Shown here one piece after another: positions 1-8,134 of a stretch of 17,869 nucleotides of DNA. Both the position numbers and the translations under genes were made by a program. The notes beneath the pieces were generated by a model that worked only from the letters and a program-made list of their open reading frames with translations, was not told the DNA's origin and made no database searches. How positions within the stretch are numbered: the first letter of the stretch is position 1; each line of letters starts with the position of its first letter. Origin of the DNA: DASPXY01 sp038227745 (lineage in GTDB: Bacteria > Planctomycetota > Planctomycetia > Gemmatales > Gemmataceae); the NCBI GenBank assembly GCA_038227745.1, contig JBBRPS010000100.1:1-17869 (forward strand), written 5' to 3'.

Positions 1-497
1 CCGATCTGCATGGGCTTGAAATCGATAACGCAGACCCCGCCGGTGTCGCTGGAGTCGTCGTGGCAGATCTTCGCCGCTCCCCAGATGCTGCTTTGCAGCA
101 GGCCCTCGTTCTGCTTGATGAGCGGAGCGTCGATCTTCGCCTTCTTTTCGTCGATGCAGGGGATGGTCGCCAGGTACTCCGGCGGGTTGCCGAGCTTGAC
201 TTCCACCGACAGGGCGTCGAGGATCGTGAGCGTTTCACCCTGGCTCAGGCGGAACTTGATGGTCTCTTTCTCGCCCTTAGAGGGGAGGTGCTTCTTGATG
301 AAATCGACCACCGCGTCCCTCAGACGCCCGGTGTGCATGCCCACCTTGCTGGCGGCGAACGTGACGATCCAATCCATCACATAAGAGGGAATGTGACGGT
401 CGTCTCGCGACAGCCCCAGGCGCGTAATGAGCCCCTTGTCGATCGCAAATTCCTTGAAGTTCTCAAGGATCTTCCTGTCCAGTTCCGGGGTGGCCAC
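1..497 (-). CDS. brxL: BrxL, BREX Lon-like AAA+ protein (N-terminal 165 aa, cut by window edge)
   Basis: Only the first 165 residues are visible; the gene continues beyond position 1. The N-terminus has the BrxL layout: an opening 'LDRKILENFKEF' helix, a 'PSYVMDWIV' helix (38-45), a basic 'FIKKHLPSKGEKE' segment (66-78), and the 'WGAAKIC...VIDFKPMQ' block (139-164) that in BrxL proteins precedes the AAA+ core. The Walker motifs and Lon-like domain would lie outside the window. BrxL is a DNA-binding AAA+ protein needed for phage exclusion in type 1 and type 4 BREX. I chose the GTG at 497 because a GAGGAG ribosome binding site sits just upstream. That site overlaps the pglZ stop codon, and the 11-nt gap suggests translational coupling. 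Family assignment is from memory of BrxL N-termini and is fairly secure given the PglZ and BrxC neighbours. Confidence 0.82.
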   Translation of the reverse strand, partial: MATPELDRKILENFKEFAIDKGLITRLGLSRDDRHIPSYVMDWIVTFAASKVGMHTGRLRDAVVDFIKKHLPSKGEKETIKFRLSQGETLTILDALSVEVKLGNPPEYLATIPCIDEKKAKIDAPLIKQNEGLLQSSIWGAAKICHDDSSDTGGVCVIDFKPMQI

Positions 498-508
498 GGT
501 GAATCTCC

Positions 509-2860
509 TCAGAACATATCTTCAAAGGCCGCCTGGTCGCGAGTCCTTTCGACGAACTGCTTGGCCCGGGAAACGTGGACGTGCCTGATGATGTCGGGCG
601 CCGGGGCATCACCGCGAGGGCTGAGCGTGACCTCAAAGATCACCTCCTGACCGCCGGGCATTTCATTCCCGGGAACCTCAAGCGGGAGTTGATGGGCGGC
701 GCCGGGCCTGAGCGGCGGGTAATTGTCCGCGGGTCCGGTCCCTTCCCCGGCGAGCGTGACACGAACCCTACCGCCTGCGGTCGGCACGGGGTGGATGTTC
801 CGCAGATGGAGCGTGACGACCCACTGACCGCGGTCGCGAGCCGCCCCGGCGGGTACCGAAACCTCCGGGAAGGGTAGCGCCTGCTGGTCCCCGAACCACT
901 CGGCGACCGGGACGATGACCTCTTCCGGTAAAAGCCCACCGTGGGACAACACCCACCCTGATATTGTACCCCGCCCGAAGGAGCGGCCGCGAGCCACGAG
1001 GTAGCCGCTCCGCAGGTGAAAGGTCTCCCGGTCGAGGAACGTGAGCGACTCGTCGCGGAGGTCCGAGTCCTCTGGCCTCCCGTCTCCGAGTGCGACGCAG
1101 CGGTGCATGCCGTCGCGGCCAGTGGCGTTCTCACGGACGGCCTTCGGGCCGAAAGTGAACCCATGATCGCCGGTGAGGATGACAAAAGGGGGAGAGCCGT
1201 GCCAGTGCTTGAACTCCTCCGTCCACTGCCTGACGAAGCGCGCTACTGAAGCGATGATCGGCTCAAAGCTCTCTCGGAGGGCCCGGTAACTGGTGAAAGT
1301 GGACAGCTGCTCGTCGAGGCGGTTGTCCCTGTAAACGAGGAGTCGCACCGCTCGCGTAACCCGCACGCGCTCAGCATCGTGCCAGTGCGCGGCGAGTTGC
1401 ATCTGTTCGGCGGTCAGTGCGTAACGGTGCAGCAGGGTCTGCGACAGGTTGCCGTGGCAGGCTTCCGGCAAAGCGCCCCCGAGGATGGCTTCTTTGCAGA
1501 CCTCGGTGATGGTGGGGACCGGCGAAAAGGAATACCGCAGCCGCGTCGGCGGTTCCCCGAGTTCCTTCTCCAGCGCGGCCAGCGCCGATGCCACGACGTG
1601 TACTGCCAGTGCGTCCACCAGCACCACAATCACCGGCCGCCCTTGCTTCAGGGCTTGTTGAACCAATCCGGCCACACAAAAGTAACTGCGGTCCGGGTGG
1701 TTGAAAAAGACGGTGGGGTTGGACTTCACCCAGCGCGCGAACGGCTGGGCCGGGTCTTCCTCCGCGGGAGGGAGGGTCCGCTGATAGAAGAGCCGCTCGA
1801 TGTAGTCAGCGTAGGCGGTGACCCAGTCGTCGAAAGAGTCGTCAAGGTCTGTCCAGCGGGCGATCGGTGCCGGCGGTGCGAAGAGGCGTACGAGCTTCTC
1901 CGCCAACTCGCTTCCCTCGAATCCCGGCATGTCGGCCAGGCGCCTCGCCGACTGCTCGGTCATGCCGCGCGGGTTGACCTGGAGCCAGCGGTCCAGTTCT
2001 TCCGCAATCCCGTCCCACAGCGCGTTGAGGCTCAATACTACTTGCTCGAACGTGTCCGGCCTCTCGATCTGAGCGGTGCGAACGGCCCGACACATGAAGC
2101 GAGAGATTTCGCCGTGGAGGGGAGGTGGTAGTGGGAACAGCAAGGGAAGGTAGTTCGCGCGGGCGAGGTCGAGTGCAGACTCGACGGGGAGGCCGGGCAC
2201 GGACATCGGCCCTCCCGCGCGCGTCAGCGGCAGGAGCGCCCGCCGCCTAACCCATTTGCGAGCGAACGCGACCGGTGAAGCGGACTCGCGAAACTGCTCG
2301 GCAAGTTCCGCGACGACGTCCGCCAATGGGATGTCCTGCGCGGCGAGGGACCGAAGGCGCTCGGCCAGCCAGTCCACGACCGGAAGGACGCCTATCGGCT
2401 CGGGGATGGACGCGCCTGACGCGGCAACCGACAGCCATTCCGATAAGGAGGAGGCCTCGCAGATCCCTGGCAAGAGCCACGAAGACGCGGTTGCCGCCCA
2501 GTCCTCTTGAACAAGACCCCCCGGCCCTGGGCGTTGCAAGAGGGCCCAAGCGACGATGGCTTCGTCGGTCAGCCACGCGGGCGGTTCAGCGCCGAGTAGG
2601 GTTTGCACCTGTCGGCGCGGCGTGTACTCCCGGATCCGGACCCCTTTGACGGACCTGAAGCTGCGGAAATGCTCCCAGGAAATCCGGTCGAGCACATACG
2701 TGCGCGGGTGGCCGGTCGCCGAACCGGGGGGATGGCGCAGCAACTCACCGACGGCGCGAAAGGCGGCCAACTCCTGCGCCAGGCCCGCCACGCGCTGGCC
2801 CTCCCCCGCATAGATGCGGTAAGGGTCGAACACCAGGTGAACCAGCACTTCCTCGGTCAC
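509..2860 (-). CDS. pglZ: PglZ, BREX alkaline-phosphatase-superfamily protein
   Basis: This 783-aa protein carries a PglZ domain in its middle. The metal-site-like strand is 'IVVLVDALAVHV' (411-422), followed by 'PVPTITEVCKEAIL' (448-460), where the usual nucleophile Thr/Ser would sit. The second metal motif is 'ILTGDHGFTFGP' (561-572), and the closing 'SHGGLLPEEVIVPV' is at 639-652. The N-terminal 400 residues are a helical region typical of long BREX PglZ proteins. The last ~110 residues (from about 670) look like a beta-rich domain. PglZ is the hallmark of all BREX systems and is required for modification and exclusion; its exact substrate is not settled. The start is a GTG with GGGAGA upstream; an ATG at 2864-2862 is out of frame. 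It lies 45 nt behind the BrxC-like ATPase gene and 11 nt before brxL. Confidence 0.93.
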   Translation of the reverse strand: MTEEVLVHLVFDPYRIYAGEGQRVAGLAQELAAFRAVGELLRHPPGSATGHPRTYVLDRISWEHFRSFRSVKGVRIREYTPRRQVQTLLGAEPPAWLTDEAIVAWALLQRPGPGGLVQEDWAATASSWLLPGICEASSLSEWLSVAASGASIPEPIGVLPVVDWLAERLRSLAAQDIPLADVVAELAEQFRESASPVAFARKWVRRRALLPLTRAGGPMSVPGLPVESALDLARANYLPLLFPLPPPLHGEISRFMCRAVRTAQIERPDTFEQVVLSLNALWDGIAEELDRWLQVNPRGMTEQSARRLADMPGFEGSELAEKLVRLFAPPAPIARWTDLDDSFDDWVTAYADYIERLFYQRTLPPAEEDPAQPFARWVKSNPTVFFNHPDRSYFCVAGLVQQALKQGRPVIVVLVDALAVHVVASALAALEKELGEPPTRLRYSFSPVPTITEVCKEAILGGALPEACHGNLSQTLLHRYALTAEQMQLAAHWHDAERVRVTRAVRLLVYRDNRLDEQLSTFTSYRALRESFEPIIASVARFVRQWTEEFKHWHGSPPFVILTGDHGFTFGPKAVRENATGRDGMHRCVALGDGRPEDSDLRDESLTFLDRETFHLRSGYLVARGRSFGRGTISGWVLSHGGLLPEEVIVPVAEWFGDQQALPFPEVSVPAGAARDRGQWVVTLHLRNIHPVPTAGGRVRVTLAGEGTGPADNYPPLRPGAAHQLPLEVPGNEMPGGQEVIFEVTLSPRGDAPAPDIIRHVHVSRAKQFVERTRDQAAFEDMF

Positions 2861-2905
2861 GCATGTCTCCCGGGGTCCGGAAAGATCAACACGGCGTCCC
2901 CGACG

Positions 2906-5900
2906 TCAAGGCACCTCCGGCGTCGGCTGGCTGTTTGCCTTCGCACTGGAATCAGAGAACACGACTCCCAAGAGGAGGGCGGCCGTCTGCTCGGGCGACA
3001 GCGAGTAGGCGGTCTGCCAGGCCCGCACCGCCTCGCGAATCTGCGAACATGCCTGCTCATGAGCGAAGACGGGCAATTCGCGCCTCCCCCCGTCAGGGAG
3101 GACGACGGTCATGCGGCCCTGCGGCGGCGCGAGTGATTGGAGGACTTCAAGGATGCCCGATGCCCTGCCGTAGTCCTCCTGGGTGAGTTGTCGCGTTTCC
3201 TTGTTCGAGATCGCGGCGACGACTTCCTCGATGAGCTCCGCCTTCCCCTCCGACGCCTCAAGCCGTTGGACGATGGGGGCGATGACGCTGTTATCGAACC
3301 CGGCTATCGCCTCGACTTTCCGGAGCGAATCGACGACTCCGGGGAGGTCGCTGCCGGCACTGAGCAGCTGGCGCCGCACGGGCGCGCGCGCCCCCTCGAC
3401 CTGCCGGCCGAGGCGCTCCCTGAAGCCACGCCACAGCCGCACCGTGGCGGGGAAAGAAGTCATGGTGCTTCCGTTGTCTTCGAGTTCCCGGCGGGCCTCC
3501 ATGTCCTCCTGCACCCAGCGCATGAGGTGGTCGGCCAGGAGAGTTGGCTGCGGAGGCACACCCCCTCGCAGCGCCTTGACGATGTCCTTCTCCGGTTCGG
3601 TCAGGTCCGGGACCGCCAGGGCCGCGTCGGGGAGTTTATGGACAATATCCCGCATCTCGCCGGCGACCTTCTCGCACGCCTCCTCCATCTTGTCAGTGGC
3701 ACCGCTCTCAGGGACGCGCGTTGATAGCTCACTGCCGATGACCCGAAATACCCAACGCTGTTTCGGCGACAGCTTGCTGTAGCGTGTCTGGTAGCGGTCG
3801 GGGAAGCGTCCCATTCCCACGATGGCCTCGGCCAGCTTCGACTCCACCCGTTCCCAATTGTTGTACTTCTTGTGGTAAATGGCGATCCGCGAGGGTTCCG
3901 CCCGGAATGCCAGAGCCACGAATAGCGGGATGACGCCGTTCGGGATACCGTACGGAGGCTCGATCAGCTTCTCGTGCAGCTTCAGGAACGGCTTGTCGGC
4001 GGCACTGCGCGCGGCGAGATAACGGAGTACCTCACGCAACGCTTCGGAAGGGATCTCGGCCGTCGGCGAGACCAGCTCCCATTTAGCGGCCAACGAGTTG
4101 AGGGTGAAGAAGCCGTTCTCCACCAGCACCCCGTCGATCACCGCGCCCTCTTGGCTGTTGGCGTTGAAGTTGAGGAACTCGTTCTGGTACTCGGGCTTCT
4201 CGTCGAATTTCAGGATGGCTTCGACGATGTGCTCGATCTTGTTCCACTGGGCACCTGCCCCTTCCTGCCACTCGTTGAACGTGCCGCAACGGACGCGCGG
4301 CTGGCTGCTGAATGCGGTGTCGAGGTCGCGGCTGATCGACGGCAGCAGTTGGCCCCACGAACTGACAGGCACAGGACGGGCTGGCTGCCCCGCCTTGAGG
4401 ACGGTCGTGCCTGATCGGAGTCCCTCGTTGCCGAAGGCCTTAGCGAATTCGGCGCGCAGATCCTCACGCAGCCGAGTCAGCTTGTTCTCCAGGACTTCGT
4501 AGGCGTGCGTCTGGGGGTCTTTCTTCTCCAGCAGTTGTCGAACGGCGATCAGCTCACGTGCCTTGTCGGCGTTCAACGACAGCGGGGCACCGGGGAGAGC
4601 CACGTAGACGGTCCCTTTGGCTTGTACGTCTGCCAACTTCCGGCAAGCGTCGAGTTGGGTCACGGAATCCACGGCGGCGAGATACACAGATGCCGACAGC
4701 CAGCCCTCGTCCTTCCCGCCGAGGGCCGGGTTGGCAGCGTCGAGCGCCCTGTCGCCCTTCGCCGGGTCAAGGAGGCGGATGGAAACCCGCCGCACGATGC
4801 CGGCGTCGCAAGGGTCGAGGTCGCTCTCGCCGAGACGGTCAGTGATTTCCTCGCGGAAGACCTCATACGTGCGGAGCAGCTCGCCAGCCGGTTTGCCTAC
4901 TGGGATGTGCTCCTTTTCCTGGTCGAGTTCTTTCTCCAGGTCTTGTCCGAGACCGCGGTCGGTCACGAAGTTCCAGACGTCAGTCGCCTCGTTCTTCCAG
5001 AGCGCGTGGGCCTCCTTCAGGCGGGACAGAGCTTCGTGAAGGGGCGCGGCTGCCAACTCCTCGCGCTGCGCGTCGCAGAGGCAGAAAGTCAGGAAATCGG
5101 TCGTCGGCGCCATGTCGGCGCTCTTGATGCCCGTGAGGACGAGTACAGCCCGGAGGAGCGCAGTTTCCAACGGGGAGGGGCCGGGAAGGCGGGCCACGGC
5201 CTGGTCATACTGATCGACGAGGTGGGGTTCTTTCTGTCGTAAGGGCTCGGCGAAGAAGGGCAGAAGGTCATGCACGCGGAGCAACTCCTGCCCCCCGGCT
5301 TCCTCGGGCGCTGGCAGCTTGCGCTTCTCCAGCGCGCTGGCGACGCCGCCGTCCTCCCGGCTCTGGAGGTAATAGAACGCCGTGCGATTGACCTGGGCGA
5401 TCCGGTCGGACAGCAGCAGCAGGGTGGCTGCGGTAGCGGGGTGGAGCGGGTAGCAGGGTGCCGCGACCTCCTGGTAACAGGCGTCGGCCGAAAGCGATTG
5501 CCAGAATCGCTGACGAGGCATGCGGCTGGCGACATGCTGGAGCCGGAGGAGTGGGTTGCGGAACATCTCTTCACCCGCCGGGGTCCGGTGCAGCATGCCA
5601 GCCAGGAGGTGATAGCCCTCCATCTCGGTGACGCTCAACTTGATGAAGATGGATGGCTGGCGGAAGCGGGCGGCGACGGTTTCAAGCCGGTTCCGGTCGG
5701 TTTCCGGGAGGCCGCTGCGCTGCCCGTATTCCGTTAGGCTCATGTGGGTGAAGGCCAGGAAGACGACCCGCTTTCCCAGGTCGTTGTTGCCGCAGGCGCG
5801 TTCGACGAAGTCCTGCAGGCCGATCGCCTCCAGGTGTAGGTCCCGCTTTCCCGCGTTGGAGCCTTTCAGCAGAGACTCCAGGGCGAGCCCGAACTCGTCC

Positions 5901-6676
5901 CAGATCACGAGGATGCCCTCGAAGCCTTTCTGCTGCAGGCGCTCCGCGACGAGCGGGTAGATCTCGTGCGCCTCGTACGCTCCCCCAGAGGCTCTGAGGT
6001 AGTCGAAGAAGTCAACGACCGTCTCGCGCATGTGCCAGTCGCAGAATTCCTGCAGGGCCTGCTCGTCGAAATCCTGCCTGAGCGCGCGGCCCATCTGGTC
6101 TGCCGTCGCCAGGCGCGATCCGGCCACGGCCTGATACTGTTTGCCTTTGGAGAGGAGATGGTCGAGGCGGGCCGCCGCCTCGTGGAATACGGTCTTTCCC
6201 AGCACTTCCTCGTTCATTCCTGCGCGCCGCAGAGCCTTGAGCAGCCCGCGAACGAACGCCGTCGAGAGTCGCCCTCCGCCGCCGTCCGCGTAGAGCGGCA
6301 CGACCAGCCAGGGGCGCCAGTTCCTGCCGCTCGGGACAAGGGCCTGGCGGAGCGAGTCCAGCGCGGTACCCTGGCCACGTGCCTTGAGACGCCCCCACAC
6401 GGCCTGAAGGGCGGGGCAGGTGAATCCGTCATGGAACAGGCGGGCAAGGACCGTGCAGAGGCGGCTCTTGCCCGTACCGTAGGTGCCGTGGCAGATAATG
6501 GCCCGCCCTCTTGGACTGGCAAGCCCGACAGCTTCCCGCAGGAAGTCGAACACCTCAAGGGTCGATTTGACGGGGACGTAGCCCGAGGCCACCTGATCGA
6601 CGTCGAGCGACTCCTCAAAGTTGACGTACGGCTTCTCGTCCTGGGAGACGTAGACCCATTCGTTGAGGTGGCTCAT
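2906..6676 (-). CDS. brxC: BrxC/PglY-like large P-loop ATPase (ATPase B)
   Basis: This is a 1256-aa ATPase. Its Walker A is 'CHGTYGTGKSRL' (62-73) and its Walker B 'ILVIWDEFG' (255-263), both in the N-terminal third. A conserved 'CYPLHPATAATLLLL' segment is at 408-422 and 'PPYGIPNGVIP' at 907-917; the remainder is largely helical. Size, motif order and position directly upstream of pglZ fit BrxC/PglY, the large ATPase of BREX. Its start overlaps the stop of the upstream 162-aa gene in an ATGA arrangement, with GGAGGAG before it, so translation is probably coupled. The 'YPLHP' and 'PP[YF]G..[GV]' motifs are shared with the 1170-aa ATPase further upstream, so the two are distant paralogues. Biochemical role in BREX is poorly defined; ATP-dependent assembly or remodelling of the complex is an inference. 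Confidence 0.88.
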   Translation of the reverse strand: MSHLNEWVYVSQDEKPYVNFEESLDVDQVASGYVPVKSTLEVFDFLREAVGLASPRGRAIICHGTYGTGKSRLCTVLARLFHDGFTCPALQAVWGRLKARGQGTALDSLRQALVPSGRNWRPWLVVPLYADGGGGRLSTAFVRGLLKALRRAGMNEEVLGKTVFHEAAARLDHLLSKGKQYQAVAGSRLATADQMGRALRQDFDEQALQEFCDWHMRETVVDFFDYLRASGGAYEAHEIYPLVAERLQQKGFEGILVIWDEFGLALESLLKGSNAGKRDLHLEAIGLQDFVERACGNNDLGKRVVFLAFTHMSLTEYGQRSGLPETDRNRLETVAARFRQPSIFIKLSVTEMEGYHLLAGMLHRTPAGEEMFRNPLLRLQHVASRMPRQRFWQSLSADACYQEVAAPCYPLHPATAATLLLLSDRIAQVNRTAFYYLQSREDGGVASALEKRKLPAPEEAGGQELLRVHDLLPFFAEPLRQKEPHLVDQYDQAVARLPGPSPLETALLRAVLVLTGIKSADMAPTTDFLTFCLCDAQREELAAAPLHEALSRLKEAHALWKNEATDVWNFVTDRGLGQDLEKELDQEKEHIPVGKPAGELLRTYEVFREEITDRLGESDLDPCDAGIVRRVSIRLLDPAKGDRALDAANPALGGKDEGWLSASVYLAAVDSVTQLDACRKLADVQAKGTVYVALPGAPLSLNADKARELIAVRQLLEKKDPQTHAYEVLENKLTRLREDLRAEFAKAFGNEGLRSGTTVLKAGQPARPVPVSSWGQLLPSISRDLDTAFSSQPRVRCGTFNEWQEGAGAQWNKIEHIVEAILKFDEKPEYQNEFLNFNANSQEGAVIDGVLVENGFFTLNSLAAKWELVSPTAEIPSEALREVLRYLAARSAADKPFLKLHEKLIEPPYGIPNGVIPLFVALAFRAEPSRIAIYHKKYNNWERVESKLAEAIVGMGRFPDRYQTRYSKLSPKQRWVFRVIGSELSTRVPESGATDKMEEACEKVAGEMRDIVHKLPDAALAVPDLTEPEKDIVKALRGGVPPQPTLLADHLMRWVQEDMEARRELEDNGSTMTSFPATVRLWRGFRERLGRQVEGARAPVRRQLLSAGSDLPGVVDSLRKVEAIAGFDNSVIAPIVQRLEASEGKAELIEEVVAAISNKETRQLTQEDYGRASGILEVLQSLAPPQGRMTVVLPDGGRRELPVFAHEQACSQIREAVRAWQTAYSLSPEQTAALLLGVVFSDSSAKANSQPTPEVP

Positions 6677-7161
6677 AGAAAAGTCTCCTCCGTTGCGACG
6701 AGGCGGGGTCTCAGGTAACGGATCTCTGTCCCGGGGATCGTGCCTCTCGCGATGAAGGGACCTTCGACCCCCTCGGTTCGAGGGATGTCAATCGCGACGA
6801 CCCCTGGCCCACGGGAATACAGGGAGAGGAAACTCCAGAACGCATCCTGGACGCCGGTCGTCCAGTAATCGACGTAATGGAGGGGACCCGCCAAGATGAC
6901 CGGCGCTTCCTTTCCGGCCGCAACGATGGCACTGCGCGCCTCATCGGAGGAGAGGGCACCGACCGCATCGAAGAAGCTCTCCCAGCCCAGCATTTTCGGC
7001 ACCTTCCCCATCGCACCGAACGCCGCCGGGAGGTAGTCGCAAAGCCGCCCGATGAGGTCGATCCGGTCGGATTGCAAAACGAGGCACCTGTAGCGACGCA
7101 CCGGATTCAGCTCGCTCGCGACCAGCCTCTCAATTTTTTCCTGTAACGACGTTACTGCCAT
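6673..7161 (-). CDS. Unrecognised 162-aa protein in the BREX-like operon
   Basis: I do not recognise a family. The protein has an N-terminal helical segment ('LQEKIERLVASELNPVRRY'), a hydrophobic strand ('RCLVLQSD'), and a middle 'GWESFFDAVGAL'. A C-terminal half follows that looks alpha/beta: 'PVILAGPLHYVDYW', a long helix, 'GVVAIDIPR', and a final 'GTIPGTEIRYLRPRL'. There is no Walker A, so it is not an intact P-loop ATPase. By position it could be a counterpart of the small BREX proteins BrxB or BrxF, but neither match is convincing. It overlaps the preceding DUF4007 gene by 10 bp and the following ATPase gene by 4 bp, which shows it is a genuine, co-translated operon member. High-GC third positions agree with coding. 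Confidence 0.85.
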   Translation of the reverse strand: MAVTSLQEKIERLVASELNPVRRYRCLVLQSDRIDLIGRLCDYLPAAFGAMGKVPKMLGWESFFDAVGALSSDEARSAIVAAGKEAPVILAGPLHYVDYWTTGVQDAFWSFLSLYSRGPGVVAIDIPRTEGVEGPFIARGTIPGTEIRYLRPRLVATEETFL

Positions 7162-8012
7162 TTGACGGCCTGGCTCCTGTAACCGCTGATGCGTATGTCC
7201 TTCAAGGTGGCCTCCGACGGCCGCAGGAACTGAATCGAGTCCTGGTTGACCTGTTGTCGATATTGGACGTACTGGTTGAGATGCTTGTGCGTGCTGACCC
7301 GTGACAGGGATTCGCGCACGTCCGAGTCCCGGATGCCGAGCGCGCGGGCCAAGCCGTTGCTGAGGATGTCTTTGGCCTCGACGGTCGCCTGCCCAGGGTA
7401 AAACCGCTTCTGGAAGAGCGAAGCGGCATAGGCTACGAGGGTATCCTCCGGACGGCCCAGACGCCGTCGGACTTTCTTGCCTCTATCGCCGCTCGCCCGC
7501 TCCTCGACCAGGGCCAACTCATGAACGAACCCGCCGGTGTGGAAGGTGTGCGCCACGCCGCGGAAGTAGGTATCGACGGAACCCTTCGCGAGCGGGGCGC
7601 CCTTCTCCTCCGCGTGTTTGTGGAGGTCGCCGATGATGTCGTCCAAGGACATCCACCGCCCTTCGGCGTCATAGAGGAGGAAGAAGGCGGAGTACGGGAA
7701 TGCGTCCGGGTTGACGCAGAGGTGCAGATGGAACAGCCACCACGTCCAGGCCGTCTCGGCTCGCGCGTCTTGGGCGGCCATCAGCTGGCCGAGCTCGCTG
7801 AGCTTCACCTGCCCTTTCGAGGTATCGATCACGCCTGCGCCGGCTAGCCAATTGCGAATCGCTGCCAGCTGGTTCTTGCCCGCCAGGAACAATTTCCTCG
7901 CCTGGCTCAGCTGTTTACTGGCTACGAAGATGTCGGGGATGGCAGGGATGTGATTGAGAGCAGCCGCCAGCCAGTAGCGTTTGATACCGAACTCTTGGGT
8001 GTCTAATGGCAT
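7152..8012 (-). CDS. DUF4007-like protein B
   Basis: A 286-aa protein if begun at the ATG at 8012; a GTG at 8021 would add three residues. Both starts have weak AGG-containing upstream sequence, and ATG is preferred. It is a divergent member of the DUF4007 type. It has 'GKNQLAAIRNWLAGAGVID' (45-63) where the clear family member at 12500-13420 has 'GKNMVRSIRHWCLAAGIL'. Next comes 'LSELGQLMAA' (71-80), then a Trp-rich helix 'TAWTWWLFHLHL' (88-99) matching 'TLWVLHWQI' in the other copy. The GKN-helix region resembles a winged-helix DNA-binding unit; that is inference. A DUF4007 gene commonly sits beside PAPS-reductase-like genes in phosphorothioation-type and type 4 BREX loci. It is the first gene after a ~120-bp gap and overlaps the 162-aa gene by 10 bp. 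Confidence 0.8.
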   Translation of the reverse strand: MPLDTQEFGIKRYWLAAALNHIPAIPDIFVASKQLSQARKLFLAGKNQLAAIRNWLAGAGVIDTSKGQVKLSELGQLMAAQDARAETAWTWWLFHLHLCVNPDAFPYSAFFLLYDAEGRWMSLDDIIGDLHKHAEEKGAPLAKGSVDTYFRGVAHTFHTGGFVHELALVEERASGDRGKKVRRRLGRPEDTLVAYAASLFQKRFYPGQATVEAKDILSNGLARALGIRDSDVRESLSRVSTHKHLNQYVQYRQQVNQDSIQFLRPSEATLKDIRISGYRSQAVKWQ

Positions 8013-8134
8013 CGGCAACACCTACCCTGCTGTCACGGAGGCCTTTTTGGTGCCTGTGAGCTTCCTGAGTCTTGAGGCATGAATGTGCCCCGCTCCGCAT
8101 TACTCTTTTCGATTCGGACCGGCCACGCCGCCTG
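8013..8134 (-). promoter_or_regulatory. Largest gap inside the operon; possible internal promoter or module joint
   Basis: This ~120-bp stretch is the longest non-coding gap within the eight-gene minus-strand run; other junctions are 4-bp to 10-bp overlaps or gaps of 11 to 52 nt. It separates the DUF4007 A / ATPase A / PAPS-reductase genes from the DUF4007 B to BrxL genes. I see no clear hairpin terminator followed by T residues and no strong -35/-10 pair, so a promoter here is only a possibility from spacing. Confidence 0.25.

Noticed and set aside
1379..2131. 250-aa plus-strand open frame antisense to pglZ
   Set aside because: Mirror of a high-GC gene; the minus strand encodes clear PglZ motifs and this frame has no recognisable protein features.
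4505..5242. 245-aa plus-strand open frame antisense to the BrxC-like gene, and similar at 5966-6718
   Set aside because: Same shadow effect; no ribosome binding site or family motif.
6673..7161. BrxF or BrxB assignment
   Set aside because: No Walker A for BrxF and no convincing resemblance to BrxB; left unnamed.
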